The notes under the pieces: model-generated
Told to the model about the DNA's origin: nothing
Seen by the model: the letters and a program-made list of their open reading frames with translations, nothing else
Databases searched by the model: none
In this document: positions 1 through 13,295 of the stretch, piece after piece
How the letters are laid out: every line of letters starts with the position of its first letter
Position numbering within the stretch: the first letter of the stretch is position 1
Made by a program: the position numbers and the translations under genes
DNA from: Trochalopteron elliotii
Taxonomy: Eukaryota; Chordata; Aves; Passeriformes; Leiothrichidae
Direction of reading: 5' to 3'
NCBI GenBank assembly: GCA_024734555.1
Contig: JANPWX010000096.1
Location: forward strand, 12,374,445-12,438,444
Length of the DNA stretch: 64,000 bases

Positions 1-1547
1 TGAAGTATTTTTTTGACTTTTTTAATTTTATTTTTTTTTCTTAGTTTGTCTGTTAGGGGTTTTTTATTTTCAAAATTTATCATAAAATAGACTATTGATC
101 TGTCAAGCAATATGACAATGGCTCAAATTTACAATTGCATGCAGAATTGCTATGTTTATTGTCTAGATTCTTACTGTATCAAGTATCTTTGGATACTACA
201 CATTAAAGAAGATAAGTATAATGCTTCTCTAATGTTCATATGTTCCTTTAATTTAGGTCTTTCTATGTACTGTATTTTGGGTGACCTAGAAGTTTTATAA
301 AGAAATGAAAAACACTTGTATATCAACTACTCATTTTTATCTTCTTGTCTTTCTATCGTGTGAATTCCTTTGCTACTCCCAACAGTGAGAGTGCTTCATA
401 GTTTTTAAACTTCATTCACCACCATATGGGATGTATATTAGCCAAAACCGTCAATGGAAAAAGTGTTAATTTATTGTAGGACCGCTTTTGTAAGTATGAA
501 GTGTGTTTAAGAATATCTGGCAAGGATCCACAAATCTATTTTTATAGAACTGAGGGATTTTGTAAATGGTATGAAAAATTTTAAGCATTGTAGACCTGAG
601 TACTATTTCTCATGTTGTAGCCCACACACTAATATCTATGTAAAAAGCTATTCACTCATGATAAAAGTCCACCTCAGAGCTCTGCAACAAAAAATAAGAA
701 CTATTCTCTTTCTTTGTTTCTAAAGCATCCACATTAATTCCAAGTTGTTCTCTTGTACCAAACACTGTATTGCTGCAAAAGCTCTTTGAAGTAGCGGCAT
801 GGCCTTCTTTGCTATTTTTTAATATCTGTGAAGATAGTTCTGCCTCTTCTAAGCAGTGCACATGTGCAGAGTTGATGTAGTGGGAATAAGGAATGCCATG
901 TCTGATTCATTAGTTGCAATTACTTATCATTATTCATTATTTATTTTGATTTATAATGGATAAAAAGAACCTACCCAGGGCCATTTTAACATGAATGATA
1001 AATGGAGTCTCATAAAACGATTAAACTGGCAACTGCTGCTTGTCTCCTAAGTGGACAGTAATTGATGTAAGATTGAGAAATTCCAACCAATGCTTCCCTC
1101 AGTCTTTTCTTCATGCAATTCTAATTACAAAAGCTGGCCAATCTTCCCCAAAGGCAGGAAACTTTTCAGAAACTTTTAGCTAATGATCAAAAAGCAAGTT
1201 AAGGCTTCATGTAAAATCAGTCACTTTTCTCAACACATGTAACAAAACTTGTTCTTGAAGACCAGCAGTAAATTCAGTTCAGAGTCTGTAGGAGACTAAA
1301 AAAGTGTCAGGGAAAGGTTTGAGAGAAGAACACTTTGTTCTTGTTCAGGATATTGATCAGAAGATCTAGAACTTCTTCTACCAGCTGGAAATCATCCTTC
1401 ATGATATTAATGTAGTACAGCTAGTCTTAAAACTCCCCACTAAAAGCAGGAAAGTACATCAACTGTTGGGATGTCAGGAACATGGTTAAATACACTAAAA
1501 TAGTGTACCAATAATTTCAGTGCTCCTAAAGCAATTGTATTGGAAAG

Positions 1548-1580
1548 AAAAAAAAAAAATATATATATATATATACACAC
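1548..1580. repeat. A-run followed by (AT)n(AC)n microsatellite
   Basis: A run of 12 A (1548-1559) passes directly into about eight AT units and then three AC units. Such compound tracts are prone to slippage and probably vary in length between individuals. Confidence 0.85.
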
Positions 1581-4500
1581 TAGTGTTTTTCAGCAGTTCA
1601 TATCAAATTTATACTGGAACGGGACAGTTTGTCCATAGTACATATACTTTGAGTGATTCTACTTGCTGTCTACTGACTAATGCTATTGACTCTGCTGTCC
1701 TTTGTAAAAAGAAACCTTAGGAAATATATTTGCAGGCTTGCCTAGGAAAGCCTTGCAAATGTCAACATAATCGAACATAATTAGTCTTGCAGTCACCAAG
1801 AAAACAATTCTAAATATTTTTGATTCTGAGATAAGAAAGTTTAGTTTAACTGTTATTATGCAAGTATTCTTTCTCTTTTAGAAACAAGAAGAATTTATTG
1901 AAAAGGGTTGCCCACCTGTCCCATGGCAAACATGTCCTTATGATATGCCTGAAGGAAATTAGCTATTTATTGTTTGTCACAGTGATTTGTGAGCACATCA
2001 GTTCTCTGTATTTTGACTCTCAGTGTATCTTAATGTGAAGCAGGAGTTATCCATGGCAGACACTCTCCAATGAAGCCAGGCCTCAGTATTTTGTGCAATT
2101 TTAAGAGCTGGAGAGCTTCATGTTTGTGCCTTGAACAGGAATGAAATCTAGTGACCAGTCACCATTCCTGTAGTAAGTTCTGCACCATGGAGTCAGTAGG
2201 GTTGTAGGTAACAGGAGTATGGGTATTGTTGTTTAGTAAATCTTGCAAGGGATAACAAAGGCTCTTGTGCTTTTTTGAGTCTTTTCTGTTGTCCGATGTG
2301 GTCTACAAATGAGAACTGTAGGAATACCTCTCAGTTTGAGGGAACACCATGCGTCCTTCTTCTATGGCAGCCACAAAACAAGAAATGCTGTCTTTTTAGT
2401 GAAGATTATCGGTCAATGTTCACACATCACCTATGACAGGCCATTAAAAGCTTTCTACTCAGACACCTAGGAAGGTGGTACAACTTAAGCATGCTACTGA
2501 ATATGCTACTGAGTGTTCTTACTAGTTGTTGTATCAGCTGTAGAGCTAATGACAGTGGCTGGTTTCCTACTGACTTTTGGCCTTTAATTGCTCAGATCTG
2601 TCTTCCATGGAAATAACATCTGTTCCTTCCTGAATCTGTCTGTGACACCCCTGCAGATAAAGCATTTTGTCATTAGTCTGCAACTAGATATGTCCAGATT
2701 GCCTGGCCCAGCTGCCTTCAAATGGAGTGTGGAGCTGTTACATTCCGCCTACCTTCCTCTCAGGATATTGTATCTCAGGATGTAGCTGTGTGCACAGCTA
2801 TCTGTCTATCTCTCCATTTTCTAGTTTCCAAATTAATAACATCTTTTAGGCATCTTTTAGAAAGTAGAATTCTCTTTCAGCCTTTACCTGTTTGCTAAAT
2901 CTACCTAAAATTGGCCCACTCAAAACTTACTTGAGGAATGACAGGGAAGGAAAAGTAGTTAGCATAAACTTTCTGTCTTGAGACATTTTAAAATTAGAAC
3001 TGTTTCTTAAAAGTCTAACTTTACATGTGTATTTGAAATATCTTAGATTTATTTGATAAAATGTGGTAATATTTCTCTAGTGTATAAAATGAAACTTACT
3101 GGTATTCAGTACGTAAACAAATATATGTAGAATTCGTTTTGTAATATGCAATCTTCATCATATCAGTCACATAAGTAAATTTATTAAACTTATTTTCTCA
3201 AAAGAAGTAGAATAATTTAGAATTTTTTTAAGCAGTGTTTTGGATGTTTATACTTCTGTTTTTTGAACAAAATACAAGATTTTGATTAATATACACTATG
3301 ACAGGATTTGCACAGATCTTATGTAAGAGTGAAAGCAAGTGTGATGAATAGTGTCCTAGAATCATTTTAGAATGGACACTCAGACCTCTGCATTTTTTAT
3401 AGCCTCTTGTAATATTTTCACACTTTGAATACTTTAGGACTGTGCAAAGGCTGGTGTTGTAGACTTCTCACTCACTGATTTTGCTGTCTAGAGTATAAAT
3501 TGAAAAGCTGCTGGGTTTCTATTACACATACCTAATAGCACAGATCATAGAGGAGGTAAAAAAACCACTAATGTACATGAAAATAATTGGCTGTATTTAT
3601 GCTTTTCCCCCTTCTGAATTAAGATTTAAATTATGCTTAGACAACATAAAAGATTACTCCCCTCTGTGCGCTGACACTTCATCACTTAATGGATAGATGG
3701 ATGGAACTTCAGAAATTAATTATTACTATTAAAAAAAAAATCAAGTATAAGAACTTGATTACCACTGCAAGACTTGCCCTAATATTAAGTCTGCCTCATG
3801 TGCTGCATACAAATGCCAGGCTTATGTGGTAAAGGGCAAGATGGACAGCTCTGTGACCATGTGCTTGCTAATTAACCAGCACTGAAAATAGCCTTGTCAT
3901 GAGAGAACAGTCATCTCCTGTACAACTAGGAAGCAAATGATTTTGCTGCCTAGATCAGAAGATGAATACAGAAGCAGGCTGGATGCCACTGGAACAAAAG
4001 GAAAGCAAGTCACAGAAGACTGTTAGGTCCCAAAGACACTTTTTCACTCTGTATTGAGAATTTGGGCACTATAAAATTACTAGACTTATAGTTTTTTTAC
4101 TAGTAGCCCTAAACTGAATGAACAATGAAAAAGTGAAGCAGGAAAAATGTGAGATTACCCAGACAGTGCTGCCAAGGTTCATTAGCTTTATTCTATGTAA
4201 TCATTTTCCTGCTATTCTTCCAGTACCTTATTTAATGCGCCCAACACTTGCAATAACTTTTGTTTTTGCCTTCTCTTAAAATGCATGTATTTATATGCAA
4301 CAGTGAAAAAAAGTTAGGGCATTGCTAGAAAATTAGGGATTTGTGATAGTTCTCTCTTGTTCTATTTTATGAGAACATCCTTAGCTGAAAATCAGACATA
4401 TCTAATACAATTCTCTCAGACAGCCCCATTTTCTTTTCTGCTTCTAACAACACATTTGTGTGTGAACACCTGTTTGTAATAAATAATTGAAGCTGCTGAA

Positions 4501-6658
4501 CTTATGCTTTTCAGAAGTGTCACACTAAGATAATTGATATTGGAAGTGTACTGTGAAGAAGCCCTTAGATTTTAAAAAACCAGCTATTATAATAACTTTT
4601 AATAAGAACCATAGAAGTTAAAGGAAATTAGCTATCTATTGTTGGTAGCATTAATTTGGGAGTGCTGCGGTTGTCTGTATTATGAGTCTCAGTACATACA
4701 ACTCTATTTCTCATTTTCTATCTCAACCAGCTGATAAGGCTTAATAATTGAAAATTAAATAATCCAATACATTTCTACTTGTGGAAGATATAAATAATTA
4801 TGCTGTTTTGAACATTAAAAAATATTATAAATTACAATAATTTAAGCCCATGAGGACGCAGATTGTAATAATAATTTCTAGAAAAACTGATTTCTTTTTT
4901 ATGTAAAGAGTATGGATCCCTCAAGCCATGAAATAAATAAGCTTTATTGTTTTCAGGGTTTTTCATGACAGTAGAAACAAGTCCTTTTTTTAGAATTATA
5001 GTTCAGTTATTGACAGTGTAATGCCTGTGCCACCAATTCAGAAACTCATAGTTCCTAACAGAAAAAATATACCAGAGGAAGCTCTGCTCATGTTAGGGAG
5101 ATCTCCACTAACTCTGGGATGTACTGTCAGGCAGCTCCTTCCAGCCTAGTGGGTTTGATTTAGGTGAATTTGTGCAGTTTTCAACGAACACTTAAAAAGA
5201 GTCTTTGATAAATGTGTAATATTTTAATCTTAATAGGGGAAGGATAAATGTGCTTAGGTCTAGGAGAGTATTTATTTTTATTTGTGTAACAGTATGGGGA
5301 AAATTTTTGGCAGAAGGAAAATTACTCACTAACTATGCCTACAGTGTAAAGTAGCATATGCTCTTCCTATGAGCTCTCTCTCTTTGCTGCCACAATTAAA
5401 TATCACAGAATTTCATCTTTTACAATGGATTTCAATATTTGTTGTATTATATTTACTCCTGAGTTATTCCTGTTTTACCCTGCCCTGGCTTTGTACAGCT
5501 GGTATAAGAGTTAGTAAAGCTGTGTGTCCACAGCCAAAAGATCTATGTAATGTGTCTTTCCTGTAACTTGACTTCCAGACAAGGTGGGATCAACATGAGT
5601 ATCAGCCAGAGACAGAAAATTTGGGTTTATCAGCCATAAAGGAGCCATGATGTAGTTTACAGCTCTGACAATTAAGAGACCAGAAGAGGAAATCAGTTTC
5701 AGAGCATACATCTGAATCTTGATAGAGATAGAGCCTTGGAGAATTTTTGGCCTGTTGCTGTTGTGGCATTTGTTACCTTTTAAAATACTTCTCTGCACAA
5801 AACAAAAATAATAGAATGGCCACAGACATTAATGTTAATCAGCGATTAAAATTCTCCAGCAATTTACAGTGGAAGCACAATGACTCCATTATTATCTTTG
5901 AGTAAAGTTTTTAATTGGTGGGAATTCTAGCTATCTAAGCTGTAAAATGGTAAGCACAGAAGTGTTGCAGGTGCAGGTTACATGTCATATAAATATTGTT
6001 TAACTCCTGAGAAACAGCCAAGAGAAGAAGGAAGAAAATAAACTACATAAGACCCCTATGAGTTTAATAATAAAAATGTTCCTACTCCTGGAGACATGCA
6101 TTTCAGGCAATAGGAAGGGGCAGTCCACTCTTTTTTAAGTTAGATGCCTATCTCAAGTATAGAGAGCCAGTAGTCAGTGTTTGGTTCATGTCTCCTTGAG
6201 CTTTATTTGGAAGACCCTTCTATAATGAAGGTGCACCCAATGTGGTGTGGTACCACCTTATACTGCTACTTCTGACCACCTTCACTGTCTGGCAAGAGAA
6301 GCCCCACTTGTCTAGAGTAGCAACCTGGGCTCCTGGCACTATTCATTTCAAGAAAGACTGAACTCATGATCTTATGTCCAAATCCCTATTCTGAATGAAA
6401 ATGTGCTTCTCTCTCCACTTTATACCACAGGGAGTTAGAAGCACAGAAGCAATCACTGATATAGTTCATTGGAGAGGGGAGATTCTCTACTTATCACCAC
6501 AGACATTACTGGGTTCCCGATCAGTCTCGGGAGCAGGAACATTCTCCATTGAGGAATGCTTTAGACAAAGAAATAGTACTGCAGCAGCATCCAGGAGCCA
6601 GTTCAGTGCCAAACACTTTGCTAGAATTATGTTTTTTCTTGATCCTTTTGTCTGGCTC

Positions 6659-6690
6659 TTGACTTCTTCATGCCTTGACTTCTTCATGCC
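6659..6690. repeat. 16-bp perfect tandem duplication
   Basis: The 16-mer TTGACTTCTTCATGCC occurs twice back to back (6659-6674 and 6675-6690) without a mismatch. It is probably a small, fairly recent slippage or repair duplication in intronic DNA. Confidence 0.85.
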
Positions 6691-9600
6691 TGGCTACCCA
6701 CAGTCTGGCTCCAAGGAGAGTAAAAAATACATTCACCCTAAGCAGGAAAGTGGAGTATATTGGTGTTGACCTAGATGAATCTGAGGTACTTAAACAGCAA
6801 TTTAGATGGGTGGATCTGGTTTGTTAAATGAGCATGGGATGATGACTTCTCTCCTACACCTGAAAATGCATCTACCTGAACAGCATTACAGCAAGTAGGT
6901 GCTGCCCACGCTCTCTCCCATCCTTGTCAATGATAAAGAATTCTTTGGTTCTTGAGCAGATGGTCTAACACCTTGATGAATTGCTGAATTAATATTTACC
7001 TTAATATTTAACTGCTTTTTTAACATCAGCACTGTTTTATATTGTATCCTACATTAGAAACAAAATAAACATATTGGCACGTTAAGGTTAGATTTGTGGA
7101 AAAAGGATTTGTTTACAGAAATTTATCAGGAATTAATAGTAGCTGTAGGATACAATAAATAGTGTTAGTGATAGGACTCTGAAAAAAATCTTGATATGAA
7201 GGAAACCAGAAAACACAATAGTTAGAGGAAATTTAATGCATGGATAGATTTTGCATCTTTTTTTTTAGCTATTTATGTATATGAAACAATCTTTGTGTAA
7301 TGGAAGACACATAGTAAATATTGTAAATTTCACATATACTGTAATGTCTGTTCCTCCATTTTAATGCATTCTAGATAAATATTGCACTTTTTAAATTATT
7401 ACTTTATTTCCTTAGACAGTTGCCAGGATAACATAATAGGGAGTCAAACATGTGACTCCATGTGTGCCAGACGTCGGTAGATAAAACCTGCCCAGTTTCT
7501 TTGACATTCTTAAATTTGCAGCAAATAATATTAGCATTAGACTTTTATCATTTTTTTCTGAAAAAGACCAGCAAATATCAGTTTTGGGCTAGCCATTAAT
7601 ATTTATTATTGCTGTCATTGTTTCTAAAAATCTGAGAATTGTGTCTCCTCAGTGTATGTCTGATGGTTACAACTGAAAGGACAATCTGGGTGAACTGACA
7701 ACTCAGTGAGTGCACTTGGGTATTGTAATGAAGCTTCACACCTGTTAAAAGAGATTGCTTGCAAATCCATTTGTTATACTATTCCCTGTGATTATCTTGA
7801 AAACATAAACACATGAACAACCTTCCCTTTAAATTAATTGGGATTTTTTGTTTGTAAATTGTACTAAATTCCTTTCCTTTGAGCCTGTATGAAAGCTCCA
7901 GAAGATAAGAAATATGTACAGAAAAATCCCTTGTAATATATAGGTTAAATTGATTAGTAAAAAGCTGTGAGTAAAGGTGCTTACTAATTATGGTGAAAGC
8001 TATCATAGAAGAATTATAGATTAATGCAAAAACAAACAGAGGCACCTGACAGAGATGAACACTACTGAGTGAGAAAAGGTCATTCTGTTGGATTCTTTCT
8101 CATAGGTTAGTCTGATAGGTACAGGAAATATTTTTCATATATGTCAAGCTAAAATTCTGGGGAGATTACTTTTAGAGTGTTCATGGTTTATTTAGAATTA
8201 AGACCTATAATTTCCAGCAGCTGTCATTCTTAGTATAAAGATGTCCATGCTTTTGCCCAAGTGGCGGTCTCATTAACAAATCTCTGTTAATTTGAATATC
8301 AGCATAAATATACTATAAATCATCTTTTGCTGTAGTCTAGATAGCATTTTTAAAAGAGTGTTGCTATCTTGGGTGGAGGAGAAAATGCTTTAAGAATGGT
8401 CTGTTGGGACCTGTAACCATGGTAACTGGAGATCCAACTTGCTATAATTTGTTGTAATTTAAAAGATCTAACACTGATTTACTTTTTACTTCACAAAACG
8501 TAATAGATTCTCCAACAAAAAATCCATACAAAAAAGTATTGTGCTTCTGTGTACTGTTGAAATTCACTAAAAACATATTTTAGGAAAATAATCTGCAATT
8601 TAAATAAATCTTTGTTTTCAGTTGTAAGTCAAAAGATTGTAACGTGTTGATACTACCTATGAAGTTAAGCTGCAGTATGTAGGTATTTGTCCTTCCTTAT
8701 GGTTATCTATGAAATATTTGTGTAATCTGAGTGTATGTGCTTGTATGTTCTCCTTCCACCATTTACAGTGCTGTATTCTGCCATGTTGTTGCTGTATTTC
8801 CACTTCAGCTAGGTGTTTTGCACCAGTACCTGAAACCCACAGCTAGAAATCCAAGACAGCTAGAAAGGGTAAAAAAACTAAATCTAACCCACGTGTAGCC
8901 CTACCTCCCTAAGCACTGTTGGAGGAGCTAAATGGTCACAAGGGATTCCTGCAAATCAAGTCTCTTTTGGAAGCAGGGGAAGAAAGGAAACAGAAATGTT
9001 AAGTCAATGCTTCCCAGGCTGGAAGAATCAGTTGCTCCCTTTAATTACATTTTAGGTTTGGGGGTCTTTGAAGTCAAGGATTAACAACCTTCCTACTTTG
9101 AGATTAAAATAAAATAACTAATTAGCTCCTAAGAGAAAATAAGTCCCACAAAGTTGAGGTTTTGGCTTTGTTTTATGTTTCTATGACCTCGAAGGATTAT
9201 CAAGGTTTTGTTTTGGAAGTAAAGACCCATTTTGTGGGAAACTGTAACTCAAGGGGATTCCTGAATGAGCTGATTAGGACCTGTGGTGTCTTTGTACAGT
9301 GATTCTACAAGTGCTATTTCTAAAAATTAAGGCCCAGATACCAAAAGAAAATTACTTCTGTCAAATGCTTTAGCTCTCAGTGCTTTCTGAATAAAACATA
9401 TATATTCCATATACCTTTCAGCTATAGCAAGTGCCTTGTTCAAGTAAAGAAATTTTAAAATTTTGCTCATAATTCCAAGCAAGATTGATATTTACTGTTA
9501 ATTACTGAGGGAAGGACATATTACAGTCTCTTCTTATGCTATTCCTTTCTTTGGCATTCTTTGCCAGATCTTTCTTCTACATCATTTGTGAAACAATAGC

Positions 9601-10663
9601 CTTTTTAGGTATCTAAAGTTCACAGGTGGGTTTAAACAGCATGTATACATCCCACAATTTGAACATTTGTAAATTTAGGAGAAAAAGCTTTTAAATATGC
9701 TAAGTTAAAAAAGGGTGAACCTCATATCACTATTTGTCACGTCTGCCAGTAATTGATGGCAGTTTCAGAAGCCTCCATTAACTTAGAGTATCACAAATGA
9801 AATGGAGTTTGCAATATCAATCAAAATTTGAATATAGAAATAGATTAAATAGTTTCTATGTTGAAGCCTATCCATTTGAAGAATCACCCAAAAGGCAAGC
9901 TGTCTTTTTATAGAATTTATGTGCTTTGAAGCATCTTTCTTTCTATCGAGAGTGAATATATGATATAAACTCATGAAGATCAGATTCTATAAAATGCATC
10001 TAGATTTTATGAAAGAGTCATAATGGAAGAAAACAAAGTGATGCAATTAGTGCAAATCAATCAGCCTGAAGCAAGAAGAGCTAAGAATATCTTCTACCCA
10101 TATTTCTACTCTTCAAAATTTGGCACTTTCTCCAACACAGTTTCATTTGGGATCTCCTTACAAATGATCTTTGAAGTCTAGCTCAATCTCATATATGACA
10201 TTTTGTCAATAAATATCTTGAAAATCAGTATGTTTGTGAGAGAAAAGGCCAGCAGGCTTTCTCCTGCAGCTGCATATCTACCATGCTACTAAATATTAGC
10301 TCTTCTTGGAGTTCCACTTGGAGTTTCTGTTTTATTATATTATTTCTAGGGAAAAGGCTTTCTTCTATGGGAATTATAATATTGAGACAGCTCAAAATAT
10401 TGAATTGGTTTAAAAATAACATTCCCTTAATAAAGAGAGACCTGAGTCAAAGGGTAGTATATCATTATGTAATTAAAAGGTACATAAAATATTCATATGC
10501 TCACGAGATAAGACTTCAGAAGTTCAAATTTAACTTTTGAATCTCTGATTTTTGATGACGGAAAATTAATTTCACATTAATGTAGTCTCTTACTTGAACC
10601 TTAAAAAGGAAGAAAAATAATCTCCATTTTATTTCTTACAATAAGAGCTGGAGTTCCAGGTCT

Positions 10664-10700
10664 GGGGTGTTTTGGGGGCTTTTGGGGGTAGTTTTGGGGG
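10664..10700 (+). other. G-quadruplex motif (four G-tracts)
   Basis: Four G-tracts of 4, 5, 5 and 5 bases (10664-10667, 10674-10678, 10684-10688, 10696-10700) are separated by T-rich loops of 6, 5 and 7 bases. This satisfies the usual G3+N1-7 rule. The motif is on the sense strand of the host gene, so it could form in the pre-mRNA as well as in DNA. Four short GTTT-like units follow it (about 10700-10718). Confidence 0.75.
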
Positions 10701-10718
10701 TTTGTTTGTTTGTTTATT

Positions 10719-11579
10719 TTATTTTAACCAACCTATTCTACTTTTATGCTGTTCTTATTTCCTCTCTAGTTAAAGTTAAATTGTTCCAATTTAAAGTCAA
10801 ATCACCCTTTTTTTCTCTGTTATGAAACAGCCTCTGTCATATATAAGCTTTCTCTGGAAGAAAGCTTTTACATTACTGATTGTGGATGGTGGATCTGGCT
10901 TCATACAAACACATAATTTGAAACAGCAACAACCAGAAGTTTCGTAAACTGCTGAAAGTAGTGGTTTTTCTACAACTAAAGAAGGAAATCTAGTCATATC
11001 TAGAATTTGACTGGGTCCTGACCATATTGCATCTGAAACAAAATACAGTTGGAGAATACAAGGTTTTACCATAATTAGTTTCATGAATGATTATCAATTT
11101 AATGTTCTGTCAAGCAATTTTCACTTTTTATAAAAGTCTGCATGAGTGTAATCTGTTTGAAAAGCTAATTGTATCTCCACAGGGGGCTGTCTTTGCTCCC
11201 ATGTATTTAAACCAAACCACCATCCTCTTTCTCTTCCTGATTCCCTCCCTTCCTTTTTTCCCTCTTTTCATCCATCCCTCCCTCCCAAGTCTGAGGTGCC
11301 AATACCTACACAAAATCTAGGATATGTTATCATGGGGTAATTATCAGAAATAATTCAGATGAGATAAATATGGATAGTATGAAAAGAAGGTTTTATGGGA
11401 ACACTATTTTTTGTAGTTGTGGAAAATGTATATAGGAAAGGAAAGGCCAGGAAAGGAGCATGTGAACTTGACAAGAGGACTGACATCAGGAGAAATGTAG
11501 ATTCCAGAGGGCACAGGAAGAAGGCATGAAGCCAAAGGTAAAAAGAAAGCAACACCAAAAACAATCAGCAACAGCAGGA
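10719..11579. other. Intronic sequence, no gene recognised
   Basis: AT-rich DNA with a pyrimidine-rich patch near 11217-11290 (runs of CTTCCCTCC type). The several overlapping short open frames show no known domain and look like chance. Confidence 0.5.
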
Positions 11580-12478
11580 GTGATTGCATGTTCATCAAAC
11601 CTACAGATGCCTCGACACTGGGGAGAATAGTTGAAATGGAGGAAAGGTCTGCCATACAGGAGGACCTCAACAATTAGAGGATTGGATTCTTCTCTGGATC
11701 TCACCAAAACTCAACAAAAATAGATGTAAATACACCCTTCTGAGATAGAATAACCCATGAAGCAGCATCGTCTGGGGGCTGAGTAGATAGGAGCAGCTCT
11801 GAAGGAAAGGAGCTGGGGGTTCTGGTGGACCAAACTGAGCATGTTTTAGCAGTGTGACTTTGTGGTAATGAAAACTAACACCATATAAGTAGCCCCATCC
11901 AATAACAGTCTATATTGGCAAGAGTGGAATCCAGTGGTCAAGGAACATGATTATTCTTTCAGCAAAGGACTGATAGAATTACATCCTGAGTACTCGTTCA
12001 TGTTTTGGGACTCTCAGTACAATAGAACTTGACAAACTTGAGAGAGTCCAAAGGAGGATCACTAAAGCTGTCAAGTAACTGCAGCACAGGACACACAGAA
12101 AAAGCTGAAGGACCTGTGCCAGTTTAGCCTGAAGAGGAGAAGAGATGGGAATGGGGAATATAACTCCACTCTTCTATTCCCAAATGCAGATTGCAGACAG
12201 AAACAGACTCTTTATCACTGTACAAAAAGAACAGTTGCAGGTCGCATTAATGGAGATTATGGTGAGTTATGAGAAAAATAGGTTTTACTGAGAGTGGTTT
12301 GAAAGTGGAGAAAATGTTCAGACAAGCTGTGTAATCTTCACCCTTAGAGATTTTCAGAATTCATCTGAAGACCCTGCTCTGTGCAACTTATGTAATTTTA
12401 AAGCTAGCCCAGTTATGAGCAGGAATTTGGACTAGAGGACTTTCAGTGATTCCCTACAAATTCCTGTTTCTGTCTTTC
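11580..12478 (+). mobile_element. CR1 LINE fragment, 3' part, sense, degraded
   Basis: Seen: a chain of segments in the order expected for the 3' part of CR1 ORF2. These include an AAGGAGCTGGGGGTTCTGG-like stretch near 11805, a GTTTTGGGACTCTCAGTACAA-like stretch near 12003, AGAGAGTCCAAAGGAGGATC near 12040, a TTTAGCCTGAAGAGGAGAAG match near 12123, and a GGACTAGAGGACTTTCAG match near the 3' end. Many indels break the frame. Known: CR1 is the dominant avian LINE, usually 5'-truncated and without a poly-A tail. The divergence suggests an old avian subfamily. Both boundaries are approximate. Confidence 0.8.
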
Positions 12479-13065
12479 TCTCTTAAAAAACAACAAAAAA
12501 AAAATTAAAAGAGAGAGAAAGTGGTTTTTTGAGTTTTTTTGGAATTATACTTTGCCAAGAGCACAATGGCTATGCATAATAAAATCCTGCTACTTGGCTG
12601 CAGTTGGCAATCTGCTATTCCAACACTGCACAGGTGGCACTGTGTTTCAGAGAGGTATATCGTGGACATCTCAATTCTTTGATCTACAAGGAATTTTCTT
12701 TAAAAAATAATAATTTATGTCTCTACTTTTTGACGTATCACACAAAAATATTTATAGAAATGAATTTCCACCAGGTAAGTAATGACTGTGCATCTGATTT
12801 TCAGGTTGCAGTGGCATACACACATCACTGACAGCCAGGCAAGCTATTTGAGTGAGTTTGTTCATACTGTTGACTATCTACAGTAAAATTATGCCTTTTA
12901 TTAAAGCAACCTGTTTCAGAATTTTGTTTATTTTTTTAAGTATGTGCTAAATCACTGCTCGTTTAGTACTGTGCAAATACTTCTGATTTACTCACATTCT
13001 CAGTATGTATCATATTTGTTCTCTACTGAACCAAGCCATTACCTCCTTGGAGCAAGAGGTCATGC

Positions 13066-13295
13066 ATAGAATCATAGAAATTTTGTGGTTAGAAGAGACC
13101 TGAAAGATCACCTAGTTTCAACCATCCTGCCATGGGCAGGGGCACCTTTCATTAGAGCAGGTTTGCTTACAGCTCCATCCAGCCTGGCCTTGAACATCTG
13201 CAGAGATGGGACATCCACAATTTCCCTGGGTAATCTCACCACCCTCACAGTATAAAATTTCTTCCTAATGTCTAAGGTTTTCCCTAGTCTTTGGT
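13066..13295 (-). mobile_element. CR1 LINE 3' end, antisense
   Basis: The + strand begins with the inverted CR1 terminus (ATAGAATCATAGAAA), followed by GGTTAGAAGAGACCTGAAAG and then CATCCAGCCTGGCCTTGAAC, GATGGGACATCCACAA and AATTTCTTCCTAATGTCTAA. These are the antisense of the CR1 ORF2 end and 3' UTR. The copy is about 230 bp, truncated at its 5' side. It lies about 600 bp from the sense CR1 at 11580-12478. Confidence 0.9.

Larger units (their letters stand above)
1..10660. other. Intronic sequence, no gene recognised
   Basis: AT-rich, largely unique-looking DNA. Both strands contain frequent stops. The longest open frame (6395-6769, 124 codons) has no recognisable domain and contains a perfect 16-bp tandem duplication at 6659-6690, which is not a multiple of three. 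No clear transposon end, RNA gene or CpG-rich promoter was seen. An AT/CA microsatellite at 1548-1580 is listed separately. Confidence 0.6.

Noticed and set aside
6395..6769. Open frame of 124 codons on the + strand
   Set aside because: No known domain and no splice or promoter context. A perfect 16-bp tandem duplication inside it, not a multiple of three, changes the frame between the two copies, which argues against conserved coding.
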